Shown: one piece after another, positions 43,106 to 50,840 of the stretch
Position numbering within the stretch: the stretch's first letter is position 1
Layout of the letters: every line of letters starts with the position of its first letter
Origin: Brevibacterium sp.
Lineage (GTDB): Bacteria > Actinomycetota > Actinomycetes > Actinomycetales > Brevibacteriaceae
NCBI RefSeq assembly: GCF_031179145.1
Contig: NZ_JAPSIB010000023.1
Coordinates: forward strand, 1-50,840
Length of the DNA stretch: 50,840 bases
Direction of reading: 5' to 3'
Made by a program: the position numbers and the translations under genes
Notes under the pieces: model-generated
Told to the model about the DNA's origin: nothing
What the model saw: only the letters and a program-made list of their open reading frames with translations
The model's database searches: none

Positions 43106-43363
43106 GGCGGGTCCTTTCTCACTGGGCTCTCCGACATCGCTGCCGAAGTACCACCAGTCTGGACCGGGGTCCTGCCCAGGGGAGGCATCTCTGACCCGGA
43201 ATGTCACGGCTCGTCATGTTTCGACTTGTGCAGTCGCCAGGCATCTTCACGAGGCGCCCTGGGTCAGGTTCTCGACCGTGTCCTGTCACCTCGGGTAGGG
43301 ACTCAGGCGCGAGAGACCCAAGTGCGACAATGGCGGCAGGACCCACAGCGAGGAGCACCGACC

Positions 43364-44398
43364 ATGTCCACGATCGCCTTCGTGACAACCGACCTGCCGA
43401 TCATCGGCGCACCCATGGCCGGGGGCACGACAACCCCGGAACTCACTGCGGCCGTCGCCCGCGCCGGCGGCTTCCCCTTCGTCGCCGGCGGCTACCTCAC
43501 CGCCGAAGCACTCGCCGCTCAGGTCGACCGGATGCGCGAGACGACCGACAACTTCGGCGTCAATCTCTTCGCCCCGAATCCGGTGCCTCTTGATCGCGCG
43601 GCCTTCGACGCGTTCGTCGCCACTCTCGAGCCCTTCGCCGCCGAACGCGGCATCACCCTCGACCCTGAGCCCGTCAACGACGACGATCACTACGCAGAGA
43701 AGATCAACCTCCTCATCACCCATCCCGTTCCGCTGGTCTCGACGACGTTCAACCTTCCCACCGCCGAGGTGATCGACCGTCTCCATTCCGTCGGCACCCA
43801 GGTCGCGGCCACGGTGACGACCGCCGCGGAGGCAGACACCGCCCGCGAGCGCGGCGTCGACGCCCTCATCGTCCAGGGTCCACGGGCCGGAGGACACACC
43901 GGAACCGCAGATCCGACGCGGCAGATCGAGGACCGGGCCACCGTCGATCTGGTCCGTGAGATCCTCGCCGAGGTGGATCTCCCCGTCGCCGCCGGCGGCG
44001 GGGTCGACAGTGCGGAGGCGGTCGAGGAGCTGCTGGAGGCGGGGGCGAGCGCCGTCGTCATCGGGACGCTGCTGCTCCTGTCCGACGAAGCGGGCACCTC
44101 GGCGATCCATCGCCGGGCCCTCCAGGACAACGCATTCGCGGAGACCAGACTGACCCGCGCATTCACCGGCCGACCGGCACGGGCACTCGCCAACGACTTC
44201 ATCCGCAGGTTCGACGGCCTTGCCGTCGACGCCTACCCGGCGGTTCACCACCTGACGAAGGAGTTCCGTGCGGAGGCCAAGAAGTCCGAGGATCCGCAGG
44301 CACTCCACCTGTGGGCCGGCACCGGATACCGGCGTGCGAAGGAAGGGTCGGCCGAGACGATCATCAAGGAACTCGGAGGGCCGTTCACGCGGGGATGA
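43364..44398 (+). CDS. Nitronate monooxygenase (2-nitropropane dioxygenase family)
   Basis: A 344-residue FMN-dependent TIM-barrel enzyme. PIIGAPMAGGTTTPELTAAV is the N-terminal FMN loop, IVQGPRAGGHTG carries the catalytic-region histidine, and VAAGGGVDSAEAVEELLEAGA binds the phosphate of FMN. It detoxifies propionate 3-nitronate-type metabolites. The ATG at 43364 follows GAGGAG. It is divergent from metB with about 260 nt between, which I find to hold nothing beyond promoters. Confidence 0.92.
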   Translation: MSTIAFVTTDLPIIGAPMAGGTTTPELTAAVARAGGFPFVAGGYLTAEALAAQVDRMRETTDNFGVNLFAPNPVPLDRAAFDAFVATLEPFAAERGITLDPEPVNDDDHYAEKINLLITHPVPLVSTTFNLPTAEVIDRLHSVGTQVAATVTTAAEADTARERGVDALIVQGPRAGGHTGTADPTRQIEDRATVDLVREILAEVDLPVAAGGGVDSAEAVEELLEAGASAVVIGTLLLLSDEAGTSAIHRRALQDNAFAETRLTRAFTGRPARALANDFIRRFDGLAVDAYPAVHHLTKEFRAEAKKSEDPQALHLWAGTGYRRAKEGSAETIIKELGGPFTRG

Positions 44399-44447
44399 TG
44401 AGAGACTGAATCATCCTCCGGTCACCGTGACAAAGGACTGACTCCCC

Positions 44448-45407
44448 ATGGACACCGTCTCCCACGCATTCTTCGCACGACGACTCAAACGCGCGATCGT
44501 GGTGACGATGATCGTGTCGTTCAGTGTGGCCGCTGTCGGCGGAATCATCGTGCTGCTTTCAGACGTGTGGTCGGAGACCGCCGGCCAGGTGCTCGCCACG
44601 ACAGTGATCACTGGTGTCATCAGCATCGCCGTGTTCTGCGGGGCAATGCTGGTCGGCAGACCCGTGCAATGGTTCGGGATCCTCACGGTCTCCGTTTCGG
44701 TCTGCGCCCTGGTCCTCCTGCTCGCACTCGTCTGGTACGACGTCATCTTCGAGAGCATCGGCTGGGAATGGCTTCCCACAGCATCGATACTCACCGCAAC
44801 GGGGGCCGTTTCGTCCCTCATCCTGCTGCTGGTGCGGCACAGATCATTACTGGTGCAGATCGCACTCGCCATCACCCTCGCGCTGGTCGCCCTCGGCACC
44901 ATCGTGACGCTCATCATGGTCTGGGTGGAAGAGGCCTCCGCTACGGATTGGTTCGTGCGACTCGTCGGAATCGTCTGGATCCTCGCCGCACTGGGCATCG
45001 TCGTCGTCCCGGTGTCCTCCCTGCTGCTGCGTCAATCGGCCCAGCCAGGACCGGAGGCGATGGGCCCGCCCTCGCCGAGCTCTCCCGCGCAATCACAGCA
45101 GGGCGGGCAGTCGCAGGGCGAGCTGTCGCAGGGCGGGCTGTCGCAGGGCGGGCTATCGCCGAGCTCTCCCGCGCAATCACAGGAGGGCGGACTGTCGCAG
45201 GCCTCGATGGACCGCATCAATTCCGCTGCGGGCGCCGCCGGAATCACCCCGGACGAACTCATCGAGCGGCTTCTCGGCACCTCAGACTCCGACGCCTGTG
45301 ACGGCTCCCACGACCCCGACGGCCCCAACGACCCCGACGGCCCGGATAACCGTGACGACTCGGACAGCCCGGATGGCCCCGACACTCCGGCCTTGCCGCG
45401 CCCATAG
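44448..45407 (+). CDS. Membrane protein with repeat-rich C-terminal tail
   Basis: A 319-residue protein that I do not recognise. The first 195 residues hold about six membrane helices (for example residues 17-38, 48-66, 75-95, 110-128, 134-156, 168-192). The rest is hydrophilic: SQGGLSQGGLSPSSPAQSQ repeats, then a short helical patch (MDRINSAAGAAGITPDELIE) and a Asp/Pro/Asn-rich end. The tail is encoded by direct repeats (a 29-bp segment at 45072 and again at 45156, with 15-bp units between). AAAGGA precedes the ATG. No homology-based function can be offered. Confidence 0.75.
   Translation: MDTVSHAFFARRLKRAIVVTMIVSFSVAAVGGIIVLLSDVWSETAGQVLATTVITGVISIAVFCGAMLVGRPVQWFGILTVSVSVCALVLLLALVWYDVIFESIGWEWLPTASILTATGAVSSLILLLVRHRSLLVQIALAITLALVALGTIVTLIMVWVEEASATDWFVRLVGIVWILAALGIVVVPVSSLLLRQSAQPGPEAMGPPSPSSPAQSQQGGQSQGELSQGGLSQGGLSPSSPAQSQEGGLSQASMDRINSAAGAAGITPDELIERLLGTSDSDACDGSHDPDGPNDPDGPDNRDDSDSPDGPDTPALPRP
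45072..45184. repeat. Direct repeats in the membrane-protein gene
   Basis: TCGCCGAGCTCTCCCGCGCA begins identical segments at 45072 and 45156 (84 nt apart). Between them, 15-bp TCGCAGGGCG units recur at 45110, 45125 and 45140. All keep the frame. Confidence 0.8.
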
Positions 45408-45615
45408 CCGCTCACCTCGACCACCGAACGGTTCGACGCACTCACCCGATATCGTACGAAGTCCTTCAGCGATTCCGTGTACGCACTCTTGCGCTTCGAA
45501 CGCCGGCTTCCGACTCCCGGCTCCCTATGATCGAGTCAGGATGATCTAGTCGGGCGACCGACCCGATCGGTCGTTGTCCGGCAGCGCCTGCACCACCTCG
45601 ACGAAGGAGTCACGA

Positions 45616-46977
45616 ATGCACCAGTCACCCCAGCCCTGGGTCCCGGCCGGCAGCCGAGCGCGCATCGAGGAGATCGCGCACACCCACCTCGGCGAGGGTG
45701 CGGCGCAGCCGCCGGGGGTACCGATGGCCGAGGTCGTCGACCGCATCGAGGGACTCATCGCGGCCTCCGATGCACTCCACGATGAGGAGGCCTTCAACCT
45801 CAATCCCGCCTCGAACGTCCTCAATCCGCGGGCCGCTGCACTCCTGTCCAGTGGCGCAGGGCCTCGCACCTCACTCGGCTACGCCGGTGACAAGTATGAG
45901 ATGGGGCTCGAACACATCGAGCAGGTCGAGGTCATCACGGCGGAGCTGGCCGCGCGACTCTTCCACGCCTCCTTCGCCGAGGTGCGCGTGCCCAGTGGTG
46001 CGATGGCGAACCTCTATGCGTTCATGGCCACGTGCGTGCCCGGTGACACGATCATCGCCTCTCCGGCCGCGATCGGCGGGCACGTCACCCATCACGCGGA
46101 AGGGGCTGCGGGTCTCTACGGTCTGCGGACGGTCGGTGCCCCGGTCGACGCGAGCGCCTACAGTTACGACCTCGACGCCCTGGCAGACCTGGCCCGCGAG
46201 GTCAGGCCCCGGCTGATCACGATCGGCGGATCACTCAACCTGTTCGAGCATCCGGTGGCCGCGGTGCGGGAGATCGCCGATGAGGTGGACGCTCACCTGC
46301 TGTTCGACGCCGCACACGTCTGCGGGATGATCGCCGGGAAGCAGTGGGCCAACCCCCTCGACGAGGGCGCCCACCTGATGTCGATGAGCACGTACAAGAG
46401 CCTCGGCGGTCCCTCACGCGGACTGCTGCTGAGCAACGATCCCGGACTGTCCGAGCGCATCGACCGCATCGCCTTCCCCGGGTTGACCGCGAACTTCGAC
46501 GTCGCCGCCGTCGCCGCACTCGGGGTGACGCTGGCGGACTGGATCGCCTGCGGCGAGGACTATGCCGCCCAGATGCGCGCGTGTGCCCAGGCGCTGGCGG
46601 CAGAACTGGCCGGCCTGGGGGTCCAGCCGTACGAATGCGCGCGCGGCTTCACCGACTCCCATCAGTTCGGTCTCCTCGCCTCCCCCTACGGCGGTGGCAC
46701 GACAGCCGCCCGCACGCTCGAGAAGGCCGGCTTCCTCACCTCAGGAATCGGCCTGCCGGTCCCCGAGGTCCCCGGTGATCAGAACGGCATCCGCATCGGC
46801 ACCCCGGAGATCGTGCGCCGGGGCATGAGCGTAAACAACATGCCGCGCTTGGCGTCGCTGATCGCCCGGGCGCTGGAGGCCGGAGGGGCTGACCCCGCCG
46901 AGGCGGCCCTGCGCGCGATCGCGACCGAAGTCTCCGCGTGGCGCAAGGAATTCGCCGGGGTGAGGTTCACCGTGTGA
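45616..46977 (+). CDS. Serine-hydroxymethyltransferase-like PLP enzyme
   Basis: A 453-residue fold-type I PLP enzyme, about 30 residues longer than GlyA. LLFDAAHVCGMIAGKQWANPLDEGAHLMSM is read only in part here, with the aspartate and histidine that hold PLP; STYKSLGGPSRG carries the Schiff-base lysine where SHMT has TTHKTLRGPRG. LNPASNVLNPRA replaces the SHMT ENFTS-type motif. It probably acts on a serine- or alpha-methylserine-like amino acid rather than being the housekeeping GlyA (inference from these differences). The ATG at 45616 follows AAGGAGT. The 208-nt gap before it contains no gene. Confidence 0.8.
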   Translation: MHQSPQPWVPAGSRARIEEIAHTHLGEGAAQPPGVPMAEVVDRIEGLIAASDALHDEEAFNLNPASNVLNPRAAALLSSGAGPRTSLGYAGDKYEMGLEHIEQVEVITAELAARLFHASFAEVRVPSGAMANLYAFMATCVPGDTIIASPAAIGGHVTHHAEGAAGLYGLRTVGAPVDASAYSYDLDALADLAREVRPRLITIGGSLNLFEHPVAAVREIADEVDAHLLFDAAHVCGMIAGKQWANPLDEGAHLMSMSTYKSLGGPSRGLLLSNDPGLSERIDRIAFPGLTANFDVAAVAALGVTLADWIACGEDYAAQMRACAQALAAELAGLGVQPYECARGFTDSHQFGLLASPYGGGTTAARTLEKAGFLTSGIGLPVPEVPGDQNGIRIGTPEIVRRGMSVNNMPRLASLIARALEAGGADPAEAALRAIATEVSAWRKEFAGVRFTV

Positions 46978-46984
46978 GCTCAGA

Positions 46985-47746
46985 TCATTTCGGCTGCATG
47001 CGGATCGCGCCGTCGAGGCGGATCGTCTCGCCGTTGAGCATCGGGTTGGCGATGATCGATTCGACGAGCTGAGCGTATTCGGCGGGCTTGCCCAGCCGGG
47101 CCGGGTGCGGCACGGACCTACCCAGGGACTCCTGCGCCTCGGCGGGCAGTCCGGCCATCATCGGGGTCTCGAAGATTCCCGGCGCGATCGTCATCACGCG
47201 AATCTGCGTGGACGCGAGTTCCCGCGCCATCGGCAGGGTCACCGCGGCCACCGCGCCCTTCGACGCGGAGTAGGCGATCTGCCCGATCTGCCCGTCGAAG
47301 GCGGCGACGGAGGCGGTGTTGATGATGACGCCGCGCTCCTCGCCTTGCGCGTCCTGCTGCTGCATCGCGGCAGCGGCGAGGCGGCAGACGTTGATCGTGC
47401 CGATGAGGTTGATGCCGACGACCTTGGAGAACGCGTCCAGGGGCAGCGGGCCACGCTTGGACACAAGCTTGCCGGGAGTCGCAACGCCTGCGCAGTTGAC
47501 GACGACCCGCAGATCGCCGAGGCCGGTCGCCGTGTCGACAGCGGCCTGGACCTGCTCCTCGTCCATGACATCGGCGGCGACGAAGTGGGCGTCGTCCCCG
47601 AGTTCGGACGAGACCTGCTCACCCACCTCGGCGTTGAGATCGACCATGACGACCTGCGCGCCGGAGGCCAGCAGGCGTTCGGTGGTGGCCCGGCCGAGGC
47701 CGGAGGCGCCGCCGGTGACCAGGGCGACAACGTTGTTGAGATCCAT
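46985..47746 (-). CDS. Short-chain dehydrogenase (HSD10 / 3-hydroxyacyl-CoA dehydrogenase type)
   Basis: A 253-residue [19 protein letters not shown] is the cofactor loop, with the aspartate of VVMVDLN selecting [14 protein letters not shown], then [20 protein letters not shown] with the catalytic Ser, Tyr and Lys. The [17 protein letters not shown] form is typical of HSD17B10-type 3-hydroxy-2-methylacyl-CoA dehydrogenases that work in isoleucine and branched acyl-CoA breakdown. The ATG at 47746 follows AAGGA. A palindrome at 47766-47789 lies just upstream. Confidence 0.88.
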   Translation of the reverse strand: MDLNNVVALVTGGASGLGRATTERLLASGAQVVMVDLNAEVGEQVSSELGDDAHFVAADVMDEEQVQAAVDTATGLGDLRVVVNCAGVATPGKLVSKRGPLPLDAFSKVVGINLIGTINVCRLAAAAMQQQDAQGEERGVIINTASVAAFDGQIGQIAYSASKGAVAAVTLPMARELASTQIRVMTIAPGIFETPMMAGLPAEAQESLGRSVPHPARLGKPAEYAQLVESIIANPMLNGETIRLDGAIRMQPK

Positions 47747-47765
47747 GAGTGTCCTTGGGTCGAGA

Positions 47766-47789
47766 CTGAGTGATCGTTCTTTCACTCAG
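47766..47789. promoter_or_regulatory. Palindrome upstream of the HSD10-like gene, TetR-operator candidate
   Basis: CTGAGTGA (47766-47773) and TCACTCAG (47782-47789) are exact inverted arms around TCGTTCTT, 20-43 bp upstream of the start codon. A related sequence, GAGTGATTGTTC, lies before the TetR gene at 48772. Confidence 0.45.
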
Positions 47790-47831
47790 ACTCTAAAGCA
47801 CGGAAGTGGTCCGGGTCACCCAGGGAGCGCG

Positions 47832-47913
47832 GATCGCACGAAAGTGCAATGTTTCGCGGAGCGGGCGCTCCGCACGAGGTGCACCTTCGATCGATCACTG
47901 CACTTTCGGCGAT
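47832..47913. terminator. Nested hairpin between the reductase and SDR genes
   Basis: An outer imperfect stem pairs about 47832-47851 with about 47896-47914 (19-20 bp, one bulge, one mismatch, both with GAAAGTGCA). Inside it an exact 8-bp stem GCGGAGCG / CGCTCCGC lies at 47856-47873. It is downstream of the minus-strand FMN reductase gene and probably terminates it. Confidence 0.5.
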
Positions 47914-47922
47914 CGGGGACGG

Positions 47923-48504
47923 TCAGGCGGCTGCTTCGTCCTCGGCTGTGCCCTCGCGCACCGACTTCAGCGCCTCGCCCCAGGCGACGATGTCGGAGAT
48001 CATCGACGCGAACGGAGCAGCGGACACCTCAGTGGGGGTGAACTGACCGTCGGTGACGTCGGTGAAGATGCTGAAGGAAGCCTGGTCGCGGACGACGGCG
48101 AGCTTGTAGTTGGCGAGGATGTGACGCAGGTGCTCGGCGGCGCGCACGCCCTTGTCAGCGCCGTAGTTGACGATGCCGGCGACCTTGTGGTTGAACTCGC
48201 TCGCGACGAAGTCGAGGGCATTCTTCAGCGACCCGGAGATCGAATGGTTGTACTCGGGGGTGACGAAGATGAAGGCATCGAACTCGTCGAGCTTGGCACC
48301 CCACCCCTTGGTGTGGTCGTTCTGGTACATCCTGGCACCGGCAGGGATCACCTCGTCGAGCAGGGGGAGGTCGAAGTCGCCGAAGTCGACGACCTCGGCG
48401 CGCACGTCCTCGCGGCCGGTCAGCTGCTCAGCGACCCAGGCAACGATCTGGGGGTTGAGCGCCTGAGGGCGGGAGGTTCCGGGGATGATGGCGATGTTGA
48501 GCAT
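47923..48504 (-). CDS. NADPH-dependent FMN reductase family protein
   Basis: A 193-residue flavodoxin-like protein. IPGTSRPQALNPQIVAW is the FMN phosphate loop (GSxR-type) and FVTPEYNHSISGSLKNALD is the conserved PEYN signature. Family members reduce FMN, quinones, azo dyes or chromate with NADPH. The ATG at 48504 follows AGAGGA. The gene is transcribed away from the TetR gene; the 307-nt gap between them (48505-48811) contains the promoters of both and no further gene. Confidence 0.92.
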   Translation of the reverse strand: MLNIAIIPGTSRPQALNPQIVAWVAEQLTGREDVRAEVVDFGDFDLPLLDEVIPAGARMYQNDHTKGWGAKLDEFDAFIFVTPEYNHSISGSLKNALDFVASEFNHKVAGIVNYGADKGVRAAEHLRHILANYKLAVVRDQASFSIFTDVTDGQFTPTEVSAAPFASMISDIVAWGEALKSVREGTAEDEAAA

Positions 48505-48753
48505 AGTCGTCCTCTGTTCGTCGAGTGCTGCTGAAGTGGGCTCGCTGGCGTCGGCGCACAGCGCCGGTCGCCCGCATCGAATCCAACCTGATTGAAGGAT
48601 CAACTATTCCGCTCGCCAGAAGTGAGTTGGGGCACTCAGTCTCGGCGGGAGGGAGTGGACGGCACTCGACCGGCACCGCATCGACGGGACCGGCAGGCGG
48701 GACCAGCCGAGGCTTTCCGCGACATTCCGGCCCACCGCGCTGGGGACTTGTTG

Positions 48754-48787
48754 TATTGTCGACTGGCAAGTGAGTGATTGTTCGATA
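48754..48787 (+). promoter_or_regulatory. TetR-gene promoter (TATTGT) with downstream operator-like motif
   Basis: TATTGT (48754-48759) is a TANNNT box. The predicted start near 48766 is followed at once by AGTGAGTGATTGTTCGATA (48769-48787), which shares GAGTGAT-(T/C)-GTTC with the palindrome before the SDR gene. A repressor bound here would block its own transcription. Confidence 0.42.
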
Positions 48788-48811
48788 CCCAGCCCAAGGA
48801 GAACCGGCACC

Positions 48812-49471
48812 GTGCGTTCAACAAACGGCCGCAACAACATCCTCCGCTCGGCGCGCGACACGTTCGCCACCAAGGGCTTCGACGGCGCCTCCATCCGCGA
48901 CATCGCCCAAGCCGCGGGCCTGAGCCTGTCCGCGCTCTACTACTACTTCCCGTCCAAGCAGGACGCCCTGTACGAGCTCGTCCACACCGCTTACTCCTGG
49001 TACATCGAGCACGGGCAGACCGTGATCTCCGAGGCGGGCGATGACGTCCTCGATCGATTCGCCGCATCGGTGCGCTACCTCGTCCGCTATCGGATCGAGA
49101 ACGTCTCGGTGTCGACCGTGCTGCTGCGCGACACCGAGCGCCTCGAGGGCGAGAACGCAGCTGCGGTCAAGACGCTGCAGCGCCAGGCACGTGCCGTTCT
49201 CGGCGATGTCATCGCCGCAGGCGTCGACGCCGGCAGGTTCACGGTCGACGACCCCCAGCTCGCCACGCGCGCAGTCCTGTCGATCTGCAACTCGCTCTCG
49301 ATCTGGTACCGCCCGACCGGCGAGCTGACCCCCGAGCAGATCGAACGCGACTTCACCCTCTATGCCCTGCGCATCGTCGGAGTGGAACCCGACCCCGAGG
49401 AGCTCGACCGCCTGCTCGAGCTCCCCATCAGCCAAGCCGGGATCCTCGACTTCATCTCCGACCCCCAGTAG
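48812..49471 (+). CDS. TetR-family transcription regulator
   Basis: A 219-residue regulator. The N-terminal domain has FATKGFDGASIRDIAQAAG followed by LSLSALYYYFPSKQDALYEL, the canonical TetR helix-turn-helix. The C-terminal region (residues about 60-200, LVRYRIENVSVSTVLLRD) fits the TetR_C group found with acyl-CoA metabolism (KstR2/FadR-like). It starts with GTG at 48812, 10 nt after AAGGAG. It is likely autoregulated, and a shared motif suggests control of the HSD10-like gene. Confidence 0.9.
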   Translation: MRSTNGRNNILRSARDTFATKGFDGASIRDIAQAAGLSLSALYYYFPSKQDALYELVHTAYSWYIEHGQTVISEAGDDVLDRFAASVRYLVRYRIENVSVSTVLLRDTERLEGENAAAVKTLQRQARAVLGDVIAAGVDAGRFTVDDPQLATRAVLSICNSLSIWYRPTGELTPEQIERDFTLYALRIVGVEPDPEELDRLLELPISQAGILDFISDPQ

Positions 49472-49574
49472 CAGGCTCACCCCTCCGCGGACCCGACCCG
49501 TGCCCGGTCCCGCAGTTGCGGACCTGCCCTCAGAACCGAACCGGGAGTCGACCGCACGGAGCTGCGGACCGCAG

Positions 49575-50726
49575 TCAGACCTCGGGCTCGCGCAGCGCTC
49601 GGGCCAGTTCACGACGCTGGGCCTGCTCGACCGGATCCGGGACCGGCAGGGAGGCGATGAGCCGCTTCGTGTAATCACGGCGCGGAGATCCGAGCACCTG
49701 CTCACCTGTTCCCTCCTCGAGGAGTTCCCCGTGGTAGAGCACTCCGATGCGGTCCGCGAGCATGTCGACGACCGCGAGGTCGTGGCTGATGAAGAGCGCC
49801 GCGAAGTCGAACCGGTTCTGCAGCTCGACGAACAGCTCGAGCACCTTCGCCTGCACGGAGACGTCGAGAGCGGAGGTCGGCTCGTCGGCGATGAGCATCT
49901 CCGGGTCGAGTGCGAGCGCCCGCGCCAGCGAGGCCCGTTGCCGCTGCCCACCCGAGAGCTCGTGCGGGTATCGCGCCGCATACTCGGCCGGCAGCTGGAC
50001 GGAGTCGAGCAGATCGAAGACCTTGGCCCGTCGATCCGCGGGGCCCATCTCCTTCCGGTGGATCACGAAAGGCTCGGCGACGCACTCCCCGATCGTCAGG
50101 TGCGGGTTGAACGAGGCCGCCGGGTCCTGGAACACGAAGCCGATCCTGCGCCGGACCGCGGAGAACCCGCGCTCCCGGAACCCCACCATCTCATGGTCGA
50201 GGACCCGCAGCGAACCTCCGCTCGCCCTGGTCAGACCGGCGATGGCCCGACCGATCGTGGTCTTGCCCGACCCCGATTCCCCGACGAGGCCGTAGACCTC
50301 ACCTGCTCGGATGTCGAAGCTCACGGACTTCACTGCGTGGAAGTCCGAGCGGCCGAATCCGCCGGGGTAGACGATGTCGACGTCGCGTGCGACAACGACC
50401 GGTGCTCTTGTGTCCGTGCGTCCCTCCCCCGCCGAGGCGGTCCCGTTCGCAGTCACCTCCCCCGCCGAGGCGGTCCCGTCCGGGGCGCGACCTTCCGCCG
50501 AGGCGGTGCGGACTTCGGCCCGGGCCTCCTTCCGGCTTCCCGACACCGTCGAGCCCAGCCTGGGCACAGCCGCGAGGAGGTCACGCGTGTACTGCTCCTG
50601 AGGGTCGGTGAACAGCTGCTTCACCGGCGACACCTCGACGAGGTCGCCGCGGTACATCACCGCCACCCGATCGGCGAGGTCCGCGACGACTCCCATGTTG
50701 TGGGTGATGAGGACGGAGAGATCCAC
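49575..50726 (-). pseudogene. 5'-truncated dipeptide/oligopeptide ABC transporter ATPase (DppD-DppF fusion type)
   Basis: The frame begins in the middle of a first ABC domain: DLSVLITHNMGVVADLADRV is the H-loop region that normally lies after Walker B. A complete second domain follows, with Walker A GESGSGKTTIGRAI, signature ELSGGQRQRASLARAL and Walker B MLIADEPTSALDV. The two-domain DppD-DppF fusion is normally about 550 residues; here the first ~200 residues are missing. Reading backward, an in-frame TGA lies three codons upstream (50733-50735). The linker (about residues 60-105) holds TASAEG/TASAGE repeats. The single remaining domain might still fold, but with no start of its own beyond a GTG at the break. 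Reported as a pseudogene; an assembly join cannot be excluded. Confidence 0.75.
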
Positions 50727-50840
50727 TTCACATCATACGCACAGGTAACAAAATAGGTGAACTCGGTCACAGGACGGGGGCGAGCCCGCCGCCTCGGACT
50801 GCCCGCCGAGCGCCGAGAAGGGGCATGAGTACCACAGATC
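50727..50840. other. Unrelated sequence at the right edge
   Basis: From 50727 the DNA no longer continues the ABC gene. It contains an AT-richer stretch (about 50740-50765) and then GC-rich DNA. An ATG at 50825, preceded by GAGAAGGGG, starts a frame reading MSTTD up to the window end, possibly the first codons of a new plus-strand gene. Confidence 0.4.

Noticed and set aside
49472..49574. Short palindromes between the TetR and ABC genes
   Set aside because: Stems of 5-6 bp with mismatches are expected by chance in this GC-rich gap; too weak to call terminators.
1..50840. tRNA, rRNA, integrase or complete IS element
   Set aside because: No cloverleaf-like tRNA sequence, rRNA segment or transposase motif was seen in the window.

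Overview
The window looks like chromosomal DNA of a high-GC actinobacterium. A Brevibacterium or close relative is my inference from gene content and protein style; no rRNA or tRNA gene is visible to prove it. Supporting signs are high GC at third codon positions, a gene of the mycothiol-dependent nitroreductase (Rv2466c) family, -10 boxes of the form TANNNT, and several genes whose ATG lies only 6-7 nt after such a box, suggesting leaderless mRNAs.

Layout. 1-12.9 kb is central and storage carbon metabolism: poxB (minus) faces away from glgP, then glgC-glgA-glgX and a GH13 alpha-glucosidase (plus), then an MFS exporter (minus). No glycogen branching enzyme gene (glgB) is present. 13-21 kb is a defence island: a lower-GC Fic-family AMP-transferase gene with its own palindromic operator, convergent with a complete Wadjet plasmid-defence operon, jetA-jetB-jetC-jetD (minus, overlapping starts and stops). 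21-28 kb is mixed: a DsbA-like thiol protein, a decayed amidohydrolase, a YjbR protein, an asparaginase, a CurA-like reductase, a DUF402 protein, and a GntR-MFS pair. 28-31.5 kb holds a two-component system (kinase with a long repetitive Pro/Gln-rich N-terminus, NarL-type regulator) with a DUF4097 membrane protein.

31.9-41.5 kb is the most interesting part. It is a catabolic island on the minus strand under a divergent LysR regulator: an RraA-like aldolase, a complete tripartite tricarboxylate transporter (TctC-TctB-TctA), a DUF1932 dehydrogenase, a D-2-hydroxyacid dehydrogenase, a two-subunit ThDP decarboxylase like sulfopyruvate decarboxylase (ComDE), and an aldehyde dehydrogenase. Read as chemistry this is uptake of a carboxylate, 2-hydroxyacid to 2-oxoacid, decarboxylation to aldehyde, then oxidation to acid. 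The substrate is unknown; sulfolactate and 2-hydroxyglutarate-type acids are the two hypotheses I consider testable. A 15-bp palindrome sits about 66 bp upstream of the predicted start of the island's transcript, where a LysR activator would bind.

41.7-50.8 kb has metB with a repetitive C-terminal tail, a nitronate monooxygenase, a membrane protein with a repeat-rich tail, an SHMT-like PLP enzyme, an HSD10-like dehydrogenase, an NADPH-FMN reductase, a TetR regulator (sharing an operator-like motif with the dehydrogenase gene), and a peptide ABC ATPase whose first half is missing. An in-frame stop and unrelated sequence follow at the right edge, suggesting a rearrangement or insertion junction.
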